The notes beneath the pieces are model-generated. The model was not told the origin of the DNA and did not search any database. It saw nothing but the letters and a program-made list of their open reading frames with translations. 64,000 bases of DNA, from NCBI GenBank assembly GCA_027422505.1, contig JAPQWV010000408.1, positions 491,563-555,562 of the forward strand. Direction: 5' to 3'. Source of the stretch: Craterostigma plantagineum. Taxonomy: Eukaryota > Streptophyta > Magnoliopsida > Lamiales > Linderniaceae. A program made the position numbers and the translations under genes. This document shows, piece after piece, positions 23,475 through 36,394 of this stretch (the stretch's first letter is position 1; each line of letters begins with the position of its first letter).

Positions 23475-24135
23475 CTTAATCGGGGGTGTTTGTTTCCAGT
23501 GATCCAACATCACTGTGATACTCACATCACCGTAATGTGAATATCACTGTGATCTGGATCAAGGTGATATATCATTACTTTGTTTGTTTTGGGGTGATAT
23601 TTCATTTTGCATATCAAATTGTGTTTGTCTAATCACGGTGATGTGTGGGGTGATATTGCATAAATGTCATATTTAACCCTATGAGTATTACATAAATTAT
23701 GTGATGAAATATATGTGATATTTACATAATAATGACTATTATTTTAATATCGAGTTTAGTTTTTTAAGAATTACTTATAAGTTTTTCGTATAGTTATTCA
23801 ATATAATTATTTATTATTATATTATTTTAAGATTTAAATAATATAATTATATAATTTAAAATATGAATAAGGATATATTAGGTATAAATGCTGATTAAGG
23901 GGTAATGTTGTCCAAATAAAAATTTGAAAGATCACCCCATCACGGTGATGTAAGATCACCTAGCTTTTTTGGGGTGATCCAGAAGGTGGAATATCACCTC
24001 ATTTTCATCACCTAGGTGATCTGTCATTACGGTGATGACTCATCACCTAGGCTAAACAAACATGGTGATGATAAAGCAACGAAAGGATCACGGTGATGTT
24101 TCGGAGGATCACCCCAAAACAAACACCCACTTAAT
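23475..24135. mobile_element. Tourist-like (PIF/Harbinger) MITE with TGATCACC-type subterminal repeats
   Basis: An element of about 650 bp, 23481-24130, is bounded by inverted GGGTGTTTGTTT ends, left at 23484 and right ending 24128. TTAA-containing flanks are shared on both sides (CTTAAT at 23475 and 24130), so a TAA/TTA target duplication typical of PIF/Harbinger is possible but the exact edge is ambiguous. Both ends are crowded with short motifs such as ATCACGGTGATG and TCACCTAGGTGAT, many of them self-complementary, and the core is A/T. It has no transposase. Confidence 0.7.
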
Positions 24136-25225
24136 TGGGTATGTCATGATTCACTTTAGGGACAAAAATTCATTCTTTGAGGCATAAAACTCACGTATTT
24201 TAAATGTAGAAAATGGAAAAGAAAAAATAAAACAAAATGCCCTCGACCACTTTATTTGATATCGTGTTTGGCTTGAAAAATTAATATATTTGTCTGGTTT
24301 CTAATCATAAATTAACAGCTGTAAGTCTTACCCATGATTTTACCCAACCTAAGTCATCAACAGTTGGAATATTGTCGATCGAAGTTTCTTCTTGAGGGAT
24401 GCTTTAGGCATAGATTATAGGGCAGCAATAATCTTTAATAAGTTATATTAATAACCGCAACGCTTTAAAAAGTGCAGCAAAGACTTAATTTTGTGAGACG
24501 TTGTAAAGCTTGCAAATCTTTTTCAAGATTTTGGAACAACGTCTGATTTCTCAGGTCAGATTAACAGTTCTTCAACAACCCTTTTATCACTCTCTGCGTA
24601 AAATAGAATCTTATGACTTGTCATCCTTAATGAACTTACAAGTCTTTTTTTGTCTATTATTTCGATACATATAATTATATATGTATATATAAATGTTTGG
24701 CTTGAGTGATTTTATATATGATGGGTTAGCTACCTCTTGTTCAATCGAAGTGCAAACGTTGCGCATTTCTCAAGTAAAGGCCCTTTTTTAGCTAAGCACC
24801 TCGCTTAGTATTATTAATTATTTAAATATTGGCCCTATTTATTCGATGTTCATTGATGACATACTTTCCTAAATAACGTTAGCTCAAGCCCAATTCTTGA
24901 ATCAAATCATAGATTTTAATATAATCTTGGACACTTATAACTTTCGTGCGTAGTACTTGTGGCACGCCATCGTTAATTGAAAAAAAAAAACCAAAATAAA
25001 TAAAATACTAAGGCAAGCTATTCACCGTCAAATACGTTAACTGAAAAAAAGGGCGCAGCAAAAGCTTGTCCGTTTTGCCCAATTCTTGATATACGTTTCA
25101 CTACTATCAAACCAAACCACGGACTCGTTTCTCTTACACCTTCGCCGCAGAGGAAAATTTTCCCAACAAACCTCTCCTACTTTCGTTCTCTCATCAAATG
25201 CACAAATATATACACGCACTCTACA

Positions 25226-25234
25226 TATATAAAA
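25226..25234 (+). promoter_or_regulatory. TATA box of the CYP86A1-like gene
   Basis: tatataaaa lies about 100 bases before the ATG at 25335, followed at the usual 25-35 bases by a pyrimidine/adenine-rich start region. It is the only good TATA match directly upstream of this gene. Confidence 0.6.
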
Positions 25235-25334
25235 AACCCTTCACAGACTCCTCACCAAAGCATCACCAATCCACTCCTAAAAAAACCCTTCTTTTCGATC
25301 TTACATCATTACCAAAAAAAGCTTCCCGAAAAGC

Positions 25335-26926
25335 ATGGATACCGTACTAATATCCTTCAGCTTCGTATCAGCAGCAACAGCCTATCTCCTATGGTTCTAC
25401 CTCCTAGCAAAAACCCTAAACGGTCCAAAGGCCTGGCCTTTAGTAGGTAGCCTCCCACACCTCTACATGAACCGCCATAGGTTCCACGATTGGATCTCAG
25501 ACAACCTCAGATCGACGGGGAAAGCAGCCACCTACCAAACCTCGACCATCACCGTCCCCTTCATCGCTCGCCGGCAAAGCTTCTACACAGTCACATGCCA
25601 CCCTAAGAACATCGAGCACATACTTAAGACGAGGTTCGACAACTACCCTAAGGGCCCAACTTGGCAGAAAGCCTTCCACGATCTTTTAGGACAGGGAATC
25701 TTCAACAGCGATGGAGAAACGTGGCTTATACAGAGAAAGACTGCTGCTTTGGAGTTTACCACGAGGACCTTAAGGCAAGCCATGGCTAGGTGGGTGAATC
25801 GAACTGTTAGGACTCGTCTTTGGGTTATCTTGGAGAAAGCTGCGAAGGAGGGCTCAGCCGTTGACTTGTTGGACCTTTTGCTGCGTCTGACTTTTGATAA
25901 TATTTGTGGGCTTACCTTCGGCAAAGACCCCGAGACATTATCGCCGGATTTGCCTGAGAATCCCTTCGCCGTCGCCTTTGATTCTGCTACTGAGTCGACG
26001 ATGCAAAGGATGCTCTACCCAGGGTTTCTATGGAGGCTGAAGAAAGCCTTCGACTTGGGGTCTGAGAGGAGGCTGAGGAAAAGCTTACAGATGGTCGAGA
26101 ATTACATGTCCGAAGCACTCGACGCAAGAAAGGAGACGCCTTCCGACGATCTTCTGTCGAGGTTCATGAAGAAGCGCGACGGAGAAGGCAACCTCTTTCC
26201 CAACCACGTGCTGAAGCGCATAGCACTGAACTTCGTCCTCGCCGGCCGCGACACGTCATCGGTGGCTCTCAGCTGGTTCTTCTGGCTAGTCATGAACAAC
26301 CCCCGCGTGGAAGAGAAGGTCGTCGGCGAGCTCACGGCGGTGCTCCGAGAAACGAGGGGCGAAGACGCGGGGAAATGGACGGAGGAGCCGCTGACGTTCG
26401 ACGAAGCTGATAAGCTCGTCTACCTCAAGGCTGCCTTGGCCGAGACTCTACGGCTGTACCCTTCCGTGCCCGAAGATTCAAGTACGTCGTCGCCGACGAC
26501 GTTTTGCCGGACGGGACTAAAGTTCCGGCGGGTTCGACGGTGACTTACTCGATATATTCCATGGGGAGGATGAAGAGCATATGGGGCGAGGATTGCTTGG
26601 AGTTTAAGCCCGAGAGGTGGCTGGTTGTCTCGGCGATCGATGGGTCGACCCGATTCGAACCGCCGAGAGATAATTACAAGTTCGTGGCTTTCAACGGTGG
26701 ACCGAGGACTTGTTTGGGGAAGGATTTGGCTTATTTGCAGATGAAGTCAGTGGCTTCTGCGGTTCTGCTTAGGTACCGGCTTTTCCCGGTTAAAGGTCAC
26801 AAGGTTGAGCAGAAGATGTCTTTGACTCTTTTCATGAAGAATGGGCTTAAGGTTAATCTCAAGCCGAGGGATATTATTGGAAATTACAATAATAATAATG
26901 GTGTTGTTGCTGCCATGTCAGCATGA
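25335..26926 (+). CDS. CYP86A1: CYP86A1-like fatty acid omega-hydroxylase (P450), with a frame break
   Basis: Intronless, as usual for CYP86A. An N-terminal membrane anchor is followed by [24 protein letters not shown] and FNSDGETW, the I-helix oxygen-binding AGRDTSS, the K-helix ETLR, the PERW segment, and the haem-cysteine loop [13 protein letters not shown]86A enzymes hydroxylate the terminal carbon of fatty acids at the ER for cutin and suberin; the resemblance is to CYP86A1 (root suberin) rather than CYP86A8, judged from memory of both. The frame from 25335 breaks after Glu-Asp at 26472-26477: the next codons should read Phe-Lys-Tyr-Val-Val but one T is missing, so translation as written stops at 26541-26543, before the haem site. 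With the base restored the protein is about 530 residues. Confidence 0.88.
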
Positions 26927-28745
26927 GGGAAGAGGTGTTTGGGTGGTCGGGGGCATATTCGTCAGTTCGATGATCGATCGCTTTGTGTGTGTGTTTCTTT
27001 TTTTTTTTCTTTTCAATCGTTATTAATTTTATTTTCTTAAAAAAATGTGAATGGTCGTGTTGTGATTTGTTTAAACATTGTGATTTTTCGGAAAATTGCG
27101 TTCACTGTATACGGGTGGTGTAGTGTAAATTGTGCGTGAAGAATCCTGTATAATTGTTTTTCATTCTTACCAAATCCAATGAAATGGTTTCATTTAGAAT
27201 CTTACTATTTAAGTCTAATAATTGACAGTAAGCTGTGTGTGGGACTGGTACTTCTTGTAGGCTTGTCTTTGTTTTTAATTTAAGTACTTTTCTTTTCTAT
27301 GTGTTGACACAAAATGAAAATGTATATATGAGATTGGATGTCAAAGCGATGCGTACGACGAATAATGCAAGATAAGCAAAAACATTCATATACGAAATGG
27401 AACCACACAAAATAGAGAGAAAAACATCTCTAGTATTATTTAACAACTCTCCCCAAAAACAACGAAAAAACAGACAAGAACAAAGTACGTGACATATTAC
27501 ATCAAATCCAAAAGACTATTATTTTCTATTCCTATCTTCACTCGTGTGTCTGGCGTGTCAAGTAACTAGTGGTGATTAAACGAATCTTGGACCCATATGA
27601 TTGTAAAAAAAATAATGCAATCGAAATGTTCTATATGAACGCAACAAAAGAGCAGCTAATGAGGGCAATTTCGTAGCTAGGGATCTTCAAATCGTGTCCT
27701 AACCTACCCTTATCTTGTTCTTCACCATTGCACGGTCCATGTTGGAGCTTTCACGTACAAACCATGCAAATTGCTAATAATTTGCTGGTTAATTCTAAAC
27801 ACATAAAACAAAAAGACACCCATTCATGTTTTTTCAATTACTAACACATCTAAGCATTGATAACTAATGTGAACTCTATATAAAGCTTGAGATAGTTGAA
27901 GCTGTTATGTTAAATGTGCCTCTCTTCTTTCTTGAAGCACATCCCCCAACTATCTCTTTTTCTGCATAAAGATTAATAAGACCAAACCATGTTGTTTCAA
28001 TCCATTGGAAATGAGAAGTCGAGGTAGTACAAAATACTGAATCATATCAAATAAGTAAATCAACGTCTTCTAACTTCTATTGGGTTGGGGGTATCGCATC
28101 GTTTGCAGGGAGAAGATATCGACTAAGACAAAAAGCATGAGAAATGTTGTAATTGACGATGGTAATAAGAATAATAACGAGGAAAGAAGGCACGTATACT
28201 CGGTGGCGTTTCAAAGGGATCGTCCCCTCGCAAGCCAAACAAAGGTCTCTTTGAGGTCACATGCTACAAAAAATCTTAATAGGTGACTGACTTTAAATTT
28301 AATTATAAAGATTGTTTTTTTTTCTATATTATTTTGTTACGCATTTATTTTATTGTTATTTGTTATATTCATTCTCCATTGAGGAAATCCTATGGTAAAA
28401 ATTAATGAGGTCGAGAGAGTAGAGACGAAATTGAACTACTCTCATTAGACATTGTGATAGAGAAAAAAGTATACAAAGTTTTTGATAGAGAAAAACTACA
28501 AAATAAAAAAATAAAAAAGACGGGACCCACTTAGAAAGATCAAATCTTCTTGTGAAGATTTCCCTAATTGACAAGAAAAAGAAGCCTTTTTCAACCCATA
28601 TTGAAGAAAATTAAATTAATACACAATACCGAGTCGTGAGCTCTTCAGTCCCACCAGTGAAGTGAAGTGCATTCAATTTCAACTGCTAAAATCCCCATTT
28701 TTTCCCCTCTAATTGCTGCACAGAAACAGAGGAGCATTCAAGAAA
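26927..28745. other. Gene-free spacer between CYP86A1 and the GIL1-like gene
   Basis: AT-rich, with the CYP86A1 3'UTR at the left (including a T/G-rich stretch near 26980-27010) and the promoter and leader of the next gene at the right. A 68-codon open frame at 28080-28286 shows no family resemblance and is not accepted as a gene. Confidence 0.45.
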
Positions 28746-30367
28746 ATGGCGAGCAAGGTCTCGAACTTCTCGGATCTGATCCAAAGAGTTACTTCGTCTT
28801 GTCTCCTCCACTCCTTAGCTCCTCACCCTTACGACAGCTCAGGAGTCGACGACGATGAAAATGGAGAAAGGCACGAACGCCCAGAAATCGAACAAGAAGA
28901 CGAAGAGGGAGAAGAAGATACTAGAACAGAGGACGATGAGGATGAGAATGCCCACCGGCCAAGGATTGTCGAGCTTGAAATGATAATGGGGCAGGTAAAT
29001 CGATTCGTCATTACCAGCATTTGGGTCGAATAAAAAACCCACCTTTTGGCGGTCCCGTGAAAAATCGAAGAAATTAAATTGATTGTTCTCAGTCGTCTGT
29101 GCTTCCATTTTCGATTGAAAAAAATAAAATGGGCAGGCATTCGACGCGGTGTCGGCGATGAAGAGGGCCTACGTCACCCTCCAGGAAGCTCACGCGCCGT
29201 GGGACCCAGACAAGATGCGCGTGGCCGACGTAGCCGTGGTGGCCGAGCTCCGCCGACTTGGGCTGCTGAGGGAGAGGTTCAGGAGGAGCGTGGCGGCTGC
29301 TGGCAGCAGCGGCGGGAGGAGGTGGAGGCTGGGCACCGCCGCAGTTAGGGAGATCGTCGCTCCTTACGAGGCGGCGGTGGAGGAACTGAAGAGGGACGTG
29401 AAGATGAAGCAAGCCGAGGTGGACAATCTCAAGGAGAAGCTCAAAGCTGCTGCTTCCATGGAGAGGAACTCCAGCGCAAAGAGCAAGGGAAAGTCCAAGA
29501 GAAGAGTTGGGTGCACCACTCAAGGTTAAAGCTTTCCTCTTTCTTCCGTTCATTAAGTCAGTTAATCACTAATCTTCGTGTCTGCTTATTACAGTTGCAT
29601 CAGCGCCGGCGGTTGAACTCTTCGAATCCACCATGAGCTTAGTCAAAGAAGCTTCAAAATCCTTCACATCGCTCCTCCTCTCACTGATGCGCTTGGCCCA
29701 CTGGGACATCTCCGCCGCCGTGAAGTCCATCGAAGCTGCCGCCGCCGCCGGAGCCACCACCACCCCAATCTCGGGCGGCAGCCACGCAAAGTACGCCCTA
29801 GAATCCTACATAAACCGCAAGATCTTCCAAGGGTTCGACCACGAAACCTTCTACATGGACGGAAGCCTATCCTCCATACTCCACCCCGACCAACACAGGC
29901 AGGACTGCTTCACACAGTACAGAGACATGAAAGCCATGGAGCCAGCCGAGCTACTGAGCATACTCCCCACTTGCACCTTTGGGAACTTCTGCTTCAAGAA
30001 GTACCTCTCCATCGTCCACCCTAAGATGGAGGAGTCACTGTTCGGAAACTTGGATCAGAGGAGGCAGGTGCTAGACGGCCACCACCCTAGGAGTCAGTTC
30101 TACGGCGAGTTCTTGGGGCTGGCCAAGGCTGTGTGGTTGCTGCACTTGCTTTCCTTTTCGCTGGACCCTACGCCGAGCCATTTTGAGGCGAGCAAAGGTG
30201 CTGAGTTTCACCCTCAGTATATGGAGAGCGTGGTGAAGGTGTCGAATGCTAGTGGTGGGTCGAGGGCGGGTATGGATATGTTGGTGGGTTTTCCGGTGGG
30301 TCCCGGGTTTAAGCTTGGGAATGGGAGTGTTATTAAAGCTAGGGTTTATCTTATTCCCAAGAATTGA
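28746..30367 (+). CDS. GIL1: DUF641 protein, GIL1/IRKI-related
   Basis: Exons 28746-28994, 29137-29524 and 29595-30367 give 469 residues. The order is a Ser-rich head starting MASKVSNFSDL, a very acidic stretch (about 40-70), the DUF641 helical region (AFDAVSAMKRAYVTLQEAH, then a coiled coil EELKRDVKMKQAEVDNLKEK), the WDISAAVKSIE segment, FESYINRKIFQGF-like KYALESYINRKIFQGF, and the conserved C-terminus with YMESVV and GFPVGPGFKLGNGSVIKARVYL. GRAVITROPIC IN THE LIGHT 1 acts in phytochrome control of gravitropism in hypocotyls. The ATG at 28746 is the first in frame; the family starts in the same manner. Whether this is GIL1 itself or a close paralogue rests on gene order next to CYP86A1. Confidence 0.85.
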
Positions 30368-30580
30368 TGAGGTTTTGATGGATAAAGGCAAGTTCTTTGA
30401 TATTGTGGATCTTATGCGAATCTGTGATCTACTTGTAATGTTGTTGTGCTGATGTTAGAGTTTGCTTATTGCTATGATGTATTGTGGTAATCTAATCTTG
30501 CTACTATGTAAGTTGTAACTCTTTTCTTTGTCCTAATGAATAAATAAATAATAATATGCTTTGGTTGAAAAAGTTCAAGC

Positions 30581-32036
<1,456 letters not shown>

Positions 32037-32557
32037 ATGAATCCATAACTTGCCTTCTTTCAGAACACTCTCTTGCATCCTACGGATCTGTGTTATATTT
32101 CACATTTTCTGTCTGATTTTCTTATGAACGTCTGCCTATGGAACTAGTTTAGCTTTTTTCTTTCAATTAGTGTTATTTGTGTGTTTATCGATCATGTTGG
32201 AGTGTTGCGCTTGGTTGAGTAGTTGATAATCTCGTTGCTGATGGTTCATGACTACAAGATTTAGATTTGATTAAGAATAGTTTTAATTCAGATCGAACTT
32301 TGACTATTTGTGGTGCAAAAATGAAATGTGAAAACTCCAGTAAATGTAAAATAAAAAATAAAGAGTGGGGGCTTCGAGATGAATCCAGTTGCAAGATTAT
32401 TCAACCTTCAAATTCATGTTAATAAATTAATTATTCTTGAAATAAAATCTTATAATATTAAAATCGATTAATTACATGCTTAAATGTTCTTAATTGATTT
32501 TGGTCCCTCCGCCGAACTAGATCCGTGTAGAAAAGACAACAGAAATTAACCTGAGAA

Positions 32558-35334
32558 ATGGAGAAGACTGAAGATTTGGTGACATTGCCAGTGGTGGTAG
32601 AAACTAGTTACAGGGCTTGCACGATTCCGTACCGTTTCCCTTCAGATAATCCACGAAAGGCCACTCCTACTGAGCTCTCTTGGATCAATCTCTTCGCTAA
32701 TTCGATCCCATCTTTTCGGTAATCTACCCGCGCCGAATTTTTTGTTTCTAATCGAGCTTATGACTTGCGAGTTGATGATACATTGAAAGAAAAAAAGAAA
32801 TTGATTTTTGTTGTGCAGTAAACGAGCTGAGATTGATGATACGGTTCGGGATGCAGCCTCCAGAGCTGAAAAGTTTGCTCAAAGGTAACGTCTTTAACTC
32901 ACTGCAAAGCTCCATAGATGAAATTGATTGCTCTGAAATATTTATGAGTTTTAGAAGTTGTGGGCTCGGACTTGTTTGGTTATTTGCGTGGAGTGTGGTT
33001 ATTTCGTGTGGAGCGCGGCGATTTGAGTTTCAATAGTTCTAGACTATGGACTGAAGCGCATATCGAACGTGGAGTGTGGAGCACGGCGATTTGAGTTTCA
33101 ATATCGAACGTCTGTCGTTTTTAATGAATAAAATGAACTTTCACATTTCAAATCAAGCTAGTTTCTATATACAGGTATGCTGAAATATTGGAGGATCTGA
33201 AAAATGATCCGGAGAGTCATGGAGGCCCGCCTGACTGTGTTGTATGCATTCTCTTAGGCATTATGAGCTTCTTGATTACGAGTTTCTTCTTGCCTTGAGT
33301 TAACTTTATGTTTGTCCTTTTGTACCAGCTTCTTTGCCAACTCCGTGAGCAAATCCTTAGAGAAGTGGGATTCAGAGACATATTTAAGAAAGTTAAGGTG
33401 ACAGAATATCTCTGATATGCCCAGTTAACTCTGCAATTGCACCGGCAATTAACTTTATGTGCGTTCTTTTTCTTTTCCCAAAAAAGAATGGTATAGCTTC
33501 CTCATGTTGGCTTCTTTTCTTTCTGTTGTTCTTTTACCTGTGTTGCTCTTCTTTATACTTATTTTTACGGGTTATGAGATAAAAAAAGAGGTGTTGTATA
33601 AATCATATATTTGGTTGTGTAACAGGAAGATGAAAATGCCAAGGCAATTTCTTTGTTTGAGGGTGTTGTGCATCTTAATGATGCTATAAAGGATGAATCG
33701 GAGCGTGTTGAGAATTTGATTAGAGGGATATTTGCCGGTAACATATTTGATCTGGGCTCTGCTCAGGTATGATCTCCTTCTCGTTGGAGATGTAATGCTG
33801 AATTTTGCTTGTAGCCTCTCATTTCTTGAGGATGACTCCGAGCGAAGAGCACACTACATATGCCCAATGATGACTTATGGGATTTATTTGGTCATTAGGA
33901 AAGAACTTGCAGAAATATATAGGCATGTTTGCATATGCGTTATAGCAGCATTTTTTGTTGATTATTTTTCGTCAAGACTAGATATTCGTATATGAAAAAT
34001 TCTTCATTTACGCGTACTTCTTATGACATGAACATAGATACTAACAATGCATGACAAATGATGTTCCACCTTCCCTCTTGAAGCTTGCAGAACTATTTGC
34101 GAAAGATGGCATGTCATTCCAAGCTAGCTGTCAGAACCTTCTCCCTCGACCTTGGGTCATAGATGATTTGGACAGTTTTGTCTCAAAATGGAGTCGCAAA
34201 TCATGGAAAAAGGTAATTTAAAGAACTCTGAAATACCACTCATGATTACCTTCACTAATGAGCTTACTCTTAGGTTTCAATTATAGTGGTGAACTTTCTG
34301 CGGCTAACTTGGATTTCTTCAGGCTGTGATCTTTGTAGATAATTCTGGCGCAGATATCATTTTGGGTATATTGCCATTTGCAAGGGAGCTATTACGCCAG
34401 GGCGTACAGGTAAGATGTGGTCCCTTGACAATATTGTCAAAATTCTCGCTGATTTTTACTCCGAAATGTGGGATTAGTTACGGGCCTGGAGAAACATCGA
34501 TGAATGCAATTCAATCGCTAAGACCCACTCGTTCTACTCTGTTTTTCGAGCCCGTTTTTCGAGCCCATTAATCATTGGCTTTTCAGGTTGTATTAGCAGC
34601 AAATGATTTACCTTCCATCAACGATGTTACCTACCTCGAGCTGATCGAGATCATAGCCAAGGTGGGATATTCGTTACCTTTTCCCTGCACATAAAACTCT
34701 TTCTTCAAAGCTCCCTAGTTCGTCAATGTCCGTTTGTTTACAGTTGAAGGATGACAATGGAAAGCTTCTGGGCGTTGATGCCTCTAACCTCTTAGTCGTG
34801 AATTCTGGCAACGACTTGCCGGTAAATAGTGAGATCTGCGTTTAAACTCTTCTCATGTCAAATGCTGCTTTGATTAGTCGGACATGTTTTTAACTGCAGG
34901 TTATTGATCTTACAAGAGTATCTCAAGAACTCGCCTATGTCTCTAGCGATGCAGACCTTATAGTTATGGAAGGGATGGTAAGGCTGAACGACAACCTTTT
35001 GACGGGTCCCTCGTGCTCTTATATACAGTAAATTCACGGGTAACTAATCCGTATGCTCTACCCCTTTTGGTCAGGGCCGAGGAATTGAGACCAACCTCTA
35101 CGCTCAGTTTAAATGCGATTCTTTGAAAATCGCCATGGTAATGTAATAATACATGCAAAATTTCTCTCGTTCTCCCCATCCTTCCTTCATCTCCATGTGC
35201 AATTTTCTTCATTGTCTTCTTTTGAAAAAATTTTAAAAAAAAAAAAAAAACAGGTGAAGCACCAAGAAGTCGCTCAGTTTCTCGGAGGACGACTCTACGA
35301 TTGCGTCATCAAATTTGACGAGTATTTCGCTTAA
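32558..35334 (+). CDS. DUF89 damage-control phosphatase (At2g17340 type)
   Basis: Twelve exons: 32558-32718, 32819-32884, 33175-33241, 33329-33397, 33626-33766, 34084-34212, 34323-34409, 34587-34661, 34744-34821, 34900-34977, 35075-35137, 35254-35334, giving 364 residues. Motifs are [15 protein letters not shown] near the N-terminus, the metal-binding [42 protein letters not shown] and [17 protein letters not shown] with the Asp/Asn ligands of the family, then GGRLYDCV. This is subfamily II, also fused to the C-terminus of pantothenate kinase 4; family members dephosphorylate damaged or surplus phosphometabolites such as 4'-phosphopantetheine. All splice junctions keep frame. Intron 2 contains a small local duplication. 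Confidence 0.92.
33006..33103. repeat. Local direct duplication in intron 2 of the DUF89 gene
   Basis: The segment 33006-33035 recurs at 33074-33103 with a single visible substitution (GAGCGCGGCG versus GAGCACGGCG), offset 68 bases. The flanking ATATCGAACG is also repeated. It is intronic with no coding effect. Confidence 0.85.
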
Positions 35335-36394
35335 CGAATTATAGTCCCGAACTACCTTATGTAACGTGACTCCATGCTTTTGCTCGTCTACATTCTTTAT
35401 CTGCTATAGTGAACGGTAGCCGATAATGTTTTTGTAGTCAAGTAAAGACTCGACGATTGTCGTCTTAACTAAAAAAAACGTACATTAACTAACTCAACTG
35501 CAAGTGTTTTGATGGTCGTTACCACGACATATGCGCCTGAGAAAGCGAAATCTGAGTAACTAACCCTAAGAAAAGAATATAAAAGCGCGTTCGACGTTTA
35601 GTGTATGCAAATTGCGGAGAAAGGTAACTGTGTAAACGTATTTGCGGTAGAGGCTCGACCGTTGTCGACTAACTATAAAGACCGTTACTTAACTACCTTT
35701 AATGGGTAATTTTAACCCTTAGTTGCCGAGAATTGCGCATGCTTTTGCGGGCGAGGCTCGACATCTATCGGTTAACTGTAAATACGCTGCTTAAGTTACT
35801 CAGACGGGTAAAATCGTACCGTTACAATTTAAATTACCCGCGTTTTCGATACTTTTCGGCGGGCATTTGATGTATGCGTCAAATATTTTTCGAAGAAAAT
35901 CAGTGTTGATGCGAATTTTGGATGAAATCAAGTTCGAAAGTGGTGTTTTTATTACAGTAGTGAGGAAAATATGGGTAATTATAATTGTTTTATAAATGTA
36001 ATAATCGCTAAATGTTAATTTTCTAAGTGGGTATAAATAGGAGTGGAGCCTTCGCTAGGCTACCCCCACAGAAACGAAGAAAAATATATCGACAATAACG
36101 AAAGAACTAAAGCCCTACCTTACCACCGCTCTACCAAAAAGCTCACCGAGGCAGTCCCCGACCTCTACGGCGTTACGCTCTTCCTCGGGCCACCGTTCGC
36201 CGGTAACGGTGCCGCGGTTTCTCAAGCCTTCGTTGGCGACTGACGCCTCTTTTCGTTTCGAATCGGCGTGCTCAGGTGATTAGGCTAAAGGATAGTTCAT
36301 AGCAGATCTGTTTAAAAGTGAATTCGTGTCCGTTGGTTGTCTAGGGCAATTGAAGCTCACTTGTAGTCATTTCTTTTGTTTTGTTGATTATCAG
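35335..36394 (+). promoter_or_regulatory. Spacer, promoter and leader of the RING/U1-finger gene
   Basis: The first 600 bases hold diverged direct repeats (see findings). A TATA box TATAAATAG lies at 36032-36040. The leader starts near 36065 and includes a donor at 36275/36276 (CTCAG|gtgatt); the acceptor TATCAG at 36394 abuts the ATG directly. An open frame across the leader (36043-36243) begins with GTG, has no ATG start and is not called a gene. Confidence 0.6.

Larger units (their letters stand above)
23131..25334. other. Gene-free spacer upstream of CYP86A1
   Basis: Apart from the MITE at 23481-24130 no gene or RNA was seen. The last 120 bases hold the CYP86A1 core promoter: tatataaaa at 25226-25234, about 100 bases before the ATG, followed by a C/A-rich leader. 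The left end contains the NHL8 promoter. Confidence 0.5.

Noticed and set aside
28080..28286. A 68-codon open frame in the CYP86A1-GIL1 spacer
   Set aside because: No family resemblance, no splice partners and no promoter sign; open length is within chance.
36043..36243. A 66-codon frame ahead of the RING/U1 gene
   Set aside because: It starts with GTG, not ATG, and lies between the TATA box and the leader intron, so it is 5'UTR.
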